Notes under the pieces: model-generated
Databases searched by the model: none
Told to the model about the DNA's origin: nothing
What the model saw: the letters and a program-made list of their open reading frames with translations, nothing else
DNA from: Euperipatoides rowelli
Lineage: Eukaryota; Onychophora; Udeonychophora; Euonychophora; Peripatopsidae
DNA length: 10,006 nt
Assembly: GCA_003024985.2 (NCBI GenBank)
Contig: PXIH01S0077105.1
Reading direction: 5' to 3' (one strand)
Part shown: positions 7,501 through 10,006 of the stretch, one piece after another
Layout: each line of letters starts with the position of its first letter
How positions within the stretch are numbered: the stretch's first letter is position 1
Program-made: the position numbers and the translations under genes

Positions 7501-8587
7501 TTAAATATTTTGAATAGATGAAATGGCATTAAACAATTCAGATTCATTGGGAGATAGTGAATACTTGCATATATAACCTTCTACATAATTAGATGTCATA
7601 TCTTCATTTTGCCTCACATCATTAGGTGTGCCGGAAACATCAGTATTCACCATACCTTTGTCCTGAAACTGGACATTACTAGCAATCGAAACAGCCTGCT
7701 GCAATGACAATGCACTAGGCAAGAGACTATTATCAGCCTTAAATCTTTTACCCGTTTTTACAGTAGGAGAATCTGAAGATAGAGGTGAACACGAACCATT
7801 ATTGGCAATCATAATTGAACTCTCTTGGCTAACTAATTGATTAATAGAATTATCCAACATATCATCTTTCCTTAACAATGTATGCTTATAGTTCATTTTG
7901 CATGGGTGCTGTGGCAATTGATGAGAGTCACATCTAACAGACCAGTTATATCTGCACTCATGTATGGCATGATCATCATGTTGGCATTTAAACAAAGCAA
8001 TTTATGATTTTTCATTTGCAGCCATCCCTTCAAGCCGTTCTTGAACAAAACAAGGTAAGGTAAATCATTAATAGTTAGTTTATCCATTAGGGTAAATGTA
8101 ACATAAACTCGTGAAGTTTGATAAGATTTCACTTAGTTGACCTTAATGCAGAAGGTTTTAACACCAATATGGTTCCACAATCCTTTAATAGTATAGCAAT
8201 TTCTTTTTTCACAGTATTTACCGGCATCCATAACAATGTAAAATTAACAATATTAACATTAAGCTATAGAACTTGCTTATAAAATGTTATTGCCACTAAC
8301 TTCAATAAACGCTGACTTAATCACATTCATAGATTCTGCCGATAGAAAGGAGATATAATTAAAGGCAGGATAGTCGAGCTTGCTAAATTCTTCCAAATAA
8401 TTGAGTGTATTTAATTTCTCTAATGTAGTTATTAGCGTATCCAAATAAAACTTCTGCAATTTGTAATGTTAGTCCACACAGACAAATACATCAGGATTTG
8501 ACTCAGTAACAATACATATCTTTTAAAATTAGTGATAATGTTCACCTGTTCATTATTACTGTCAGTCACTAACTTATACTTCTGCAT
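7501..8587 (-). pseudogene. LINE ORF1, RRM-like and CCHC nucleic-acid-binding protein, broken
   Basis: ORF1 proteins bind the LINE RNA and form the retrotransposition particle. The start is taken as the ATG at 8587 (MQKYKLVTDSNNE), the stop is TAA at 7501-7503, about 360 codons over several frames. In order: an N-terminal part of unknown fold (8587-8280); an RRM-like block starting with VNIVNFTLLWMP near 8257, continuing with KDCGTILVL, then in another frame RVYVTFTLMDK and LPYLVLFKNGLKGW; and a C-x2-C-x4-H-x4-C zinc knuckle at about 7994-7954, with a further Cys/His cluster after it. The C-terminal 130 residues are Ser/Asn/Gln-rich and featureless. The frame is broken by a stop near 8470, at least two shifts between 8470 and 8130, and loss of one T inside the knuckle near 7992. 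No coiled coil was recognised. Confidence 0.75.
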
Positions 8588-9214
8588 TTTAATACTATTT
8601 AGCGCTATTGATAAAGTCAATACGAAAATTATAACCTCGGTCAGAACAAATTTCAAATATACAAAACACTACAATAATAAATAGTAGATAATCCACTTTT
8701 CCATTCAACAAAAGTCCTACCAAATAACAATGAGAATTTAGCTTACTATTAACACAGAACAGCACTTTGCAATAAAAATACAATAATATCAATCCATTAA
8801 AATCGTCATGAGCAAAAACCGCATTACACGTCCATCTTGGGTGGAGGCTCTTGGGAGGATAAATTTTATGTATTATTGACATGACATTAGTATTAAATAA
8901 ATTATGTGTGATGGTGAAAATCCTTAAAAAATAAACAATTTTAAAAAAACAATAGAGTATCCTTGAGATAATACTGGGTGGTCTGCCTGGGGAAATTGTG
9001 TGGGAAGAGTAAATATAATGGTGAAATTGGTGAGGATGTAGGGGGAGGGGAGGTCCTTTGTTAAGGGTTTAAGATTCATAGCAGGGACTCTATCAAAGAA
9101 CAAACAAAATTTTCTTATGTAGATATTAAATTTTAAATCAAGATAAGACTGTCTAAATCCATTAGTATATGAAATCGTATATGAGGTTAAAAAATATTCA
9201 AAAAGTGTTAAGAA
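8588..9214. other. LINE 5' leader and junction with second LINE, no supported gene
   Basis: The first part (to about 8900) is probably the 5' untranslated region of the minus-strand LINE; an open minus-strand frame at 8595-8882 shows no known motif. The remainder separates the two divergently oriented LINE copies. It includes a purine-rich patch (GTAGGGGGAGGGGAGG near 9038-9053). Coding similarity to the second LINE is not evident until about 9215. Confidence 0.45.
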
Positions 9215-9887
9215 TCAATTCAAAAATATTTATTTCTATTTTTGGACATTCAGTATGTTGATGAAACTGACACTTGGAATACAACAATATCTTGGTAGAA
9301 AACTAAAATTGAATTTTCATATAAGATGTATCATTCTTTACTGCATGAAGATGATCAGGCGAATACAGCTACGGAATGTTTGAAGACAATATTCAGAGAC
9401 TAGTTGAGAATAGTTCCTAACTTGTGTGATTTTCTACTTAAACATGCTCATGAAGCTTTGTTTACTAATGTGAGATTGAGAGGCATTAGCTTACAAGATG
9501 GAGGTGGATATCAAGTGTCTGTTTTGTATTGCTACAGATGACATAAGTCACATCCTGTTTGAATGACCATATTTTGCTAACTTGAGACATATGGTAGGCC
9601 CATATGTGGAGTTTGATCTTGCCATTAGTGACATAGTATCCCTTTTTATGTTCTTCTTGAGGAACAAGATGAATAACTGGTCCCTTTCATTTGTATGTTT
9701 TACAATGTGGAAGGAGAGGAACAATTTGCTTTTTAATGACTTTAAATTCAGGCCATGGCCATTTTATTTGGAGTAAATTGGTCAGCTTAACAAGACTGAT
9801 GCAGTGCTTTTATCATTTTCTGTGTAAGAACATAATTGGCTAAATGACAAATTGAGTTACTTTTATGGAAGGTATATTGTAGTTTGA
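9215..9887 (+). pseudogene. ORF2 C-terminal fragment of the second LINE
   Basis: The C-terminal region downstream of the RT, with no catalytic residues of either enzyme. One frame reads KMYHSLLHEDDQ, PNLCDFLLKHAHEALFT and VRL, matching KLYHQISNEDYH, PNLLDFVFKITHRALFT and VRL in the other copy. After a frameshift near 9500 it continues VDIKCLFC, DDISHILFE, PYFANL and MWKERNNLLF (Trp near 9708), then RPW, TDAVLLSF and WLN, ending at TGA 9885-9887. In-frame stops occur at 9401, 9564, 9774 and within the next 20 codons, so it is dead. The Cys/His cluster is only partly kept: the HC of the other copy is a glutamate and a stop here. Confidence 0.75.
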
Positions 9888-10006
9888 GTAGTGAACTTGT
9901 GATTTTGTTTTAATAGTTATTTTTTATGTTATACCATTTCAGAAATGATGAAATGTTATTTTTGTAGGTATATTAGTTGTGTCATTGGTGTATTATTGTT
10001 TAAGTG
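9888..10006 (+). other. Start of the second LINE's 3' untranslated region
   Basis: T-rich sequence after the last ORF2 homology, without coding signal. The GC-richer folded module of the other copy's 3' UTR is not reached within the window. Confidence 0.45.

Larger units (their letters stand above)
2670..8900 (-). mobile_element. Degenerate L1/Tx1-like LINE, near full length
   Basis: A single non-LTR retrotransposon read on the minus strand. Its parts lie in the expected order: leader, ORF1 (RRM-like plus CCHC), ORF2 (endonuclease, reverse transcriptase, C-terminal Cys/His region), 3' UTR, AATAAA, hairpin, and an A10 tail seen as T2670-2679. Without the 684-bp insertion it would be about 5.5 kb, a usual LINE length. 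Both ORFs carry stops and frameshifts, so it is a fossil. The 5' boundary near 8900 is a guess. I found no convincing target-site duplication between the tail flank and the 5' side. Assignment to the L1/Tx1 branch rests on ORF2 motifs and ORF1 architecture and is an inference. Confidence 0.85.
9215..10006 (+). mobile_element. 5'-truncated second LINE of a related family, running off the window
   Basis: On the plus strand this region matches the C-terminal part of the other LINE's ORF2, in the same order but at clearly diverged residues, and continues into a 3' UTR. Endonuclease and RT domains are absent, as expected for a 5'-truncated insertion, though deletion is also possible. The 3' end lies outside the window. 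The two copies point away from each other. Confidence 0.75.

Noticed and set aside
8595-8882. 95-residue uninterrupted minus-strand frame upstream of ORF1
   Set aside because: Hydrophobic, low-information translation with no known domain. It overlaps the ORF1 start region in another frame, so it is treated as part of the LINE leader.
2650-8890. Target-site duplication for the LINE: TTTTGATGTATTG at the 3' flank versus TTTTATGTATTATTG near 8866
   Set aside because: The match needs gaps and is made of common AT-rich words, so it does not define the 5' end.

Overview
This looks like a gene-poor, AT-rich stretch of an animal nuclear genome. No host protein-coding gene, tRNA or rRNA can be supported. 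Nearly everything recognisable is a decayed transposable element or a tandem/inverted repeat. A metazoan source is inferred from a non-LTR retrotransposon with an RRM-like plus CCHC ORF1 and an endonuclease-RT ORF2 (L1/Tx1-like), a small TIR element, and a short CCCTAA tract. I cannot name the species. Single N bases at 837, 1462 and 1823 show that this is a draft assembly.

Layout. Positions 1-139 hold nothing recognisable. Positions about 140-1240 form a long imperfect inverted repeat (arms about 178-494 and 923-1200) whose loop carries a 53-61 bp minisatellite (540-838); this resembles a foldback-type element. Positions 1327-1597 are two identical 135-bp copies separated by one N, most likely an uncollapsed contig overlap. 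A short telomere-like tract lies at 1755-1775, and no gene is visible from 1598 to 2669.

Positions 2670 to about 8.6-8.9 kb hold one near-full-length but dead LINE on the minus strand. In its own 5'->3' order it has a 5' leader, ORF1 (8587->7501, RRM-like fold then CCHC zinc knuckle), an ORF1-ORF2 spacer, ORF2 (6399->3177, APE-type endonuclease, reverse transcriptase, C-terminal Cys/His region), and a structured 3' UTR. It ends in AATAAA, a hairpin and an A10 tail (T-run 2670-2679). Stops and frameshifts break both ORFs, and the RT catalytic box reads YVDN.

A 684-bp TIR element flanked by TA (6796-7479) is inserted just past the ORF1 stop, so it arrived after the LINE. A second, 5'-truncated copy of a related LINE lies on the plus strand from about 9215 to beyond the window end. 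It keeps only the ORF2 C-terminus (ending at 9887) and the start of a 3' UTR.

The parts do not form a working system. They record successive insertions: LINE, then TIR element, plus a separate foldback/minisatellite unit. The most interesting items are the foldback with its minisatellite loop, the nested TIR element with a duplicated subterminal motif, and the folded GC-richer module in the LINE 3' UTR.
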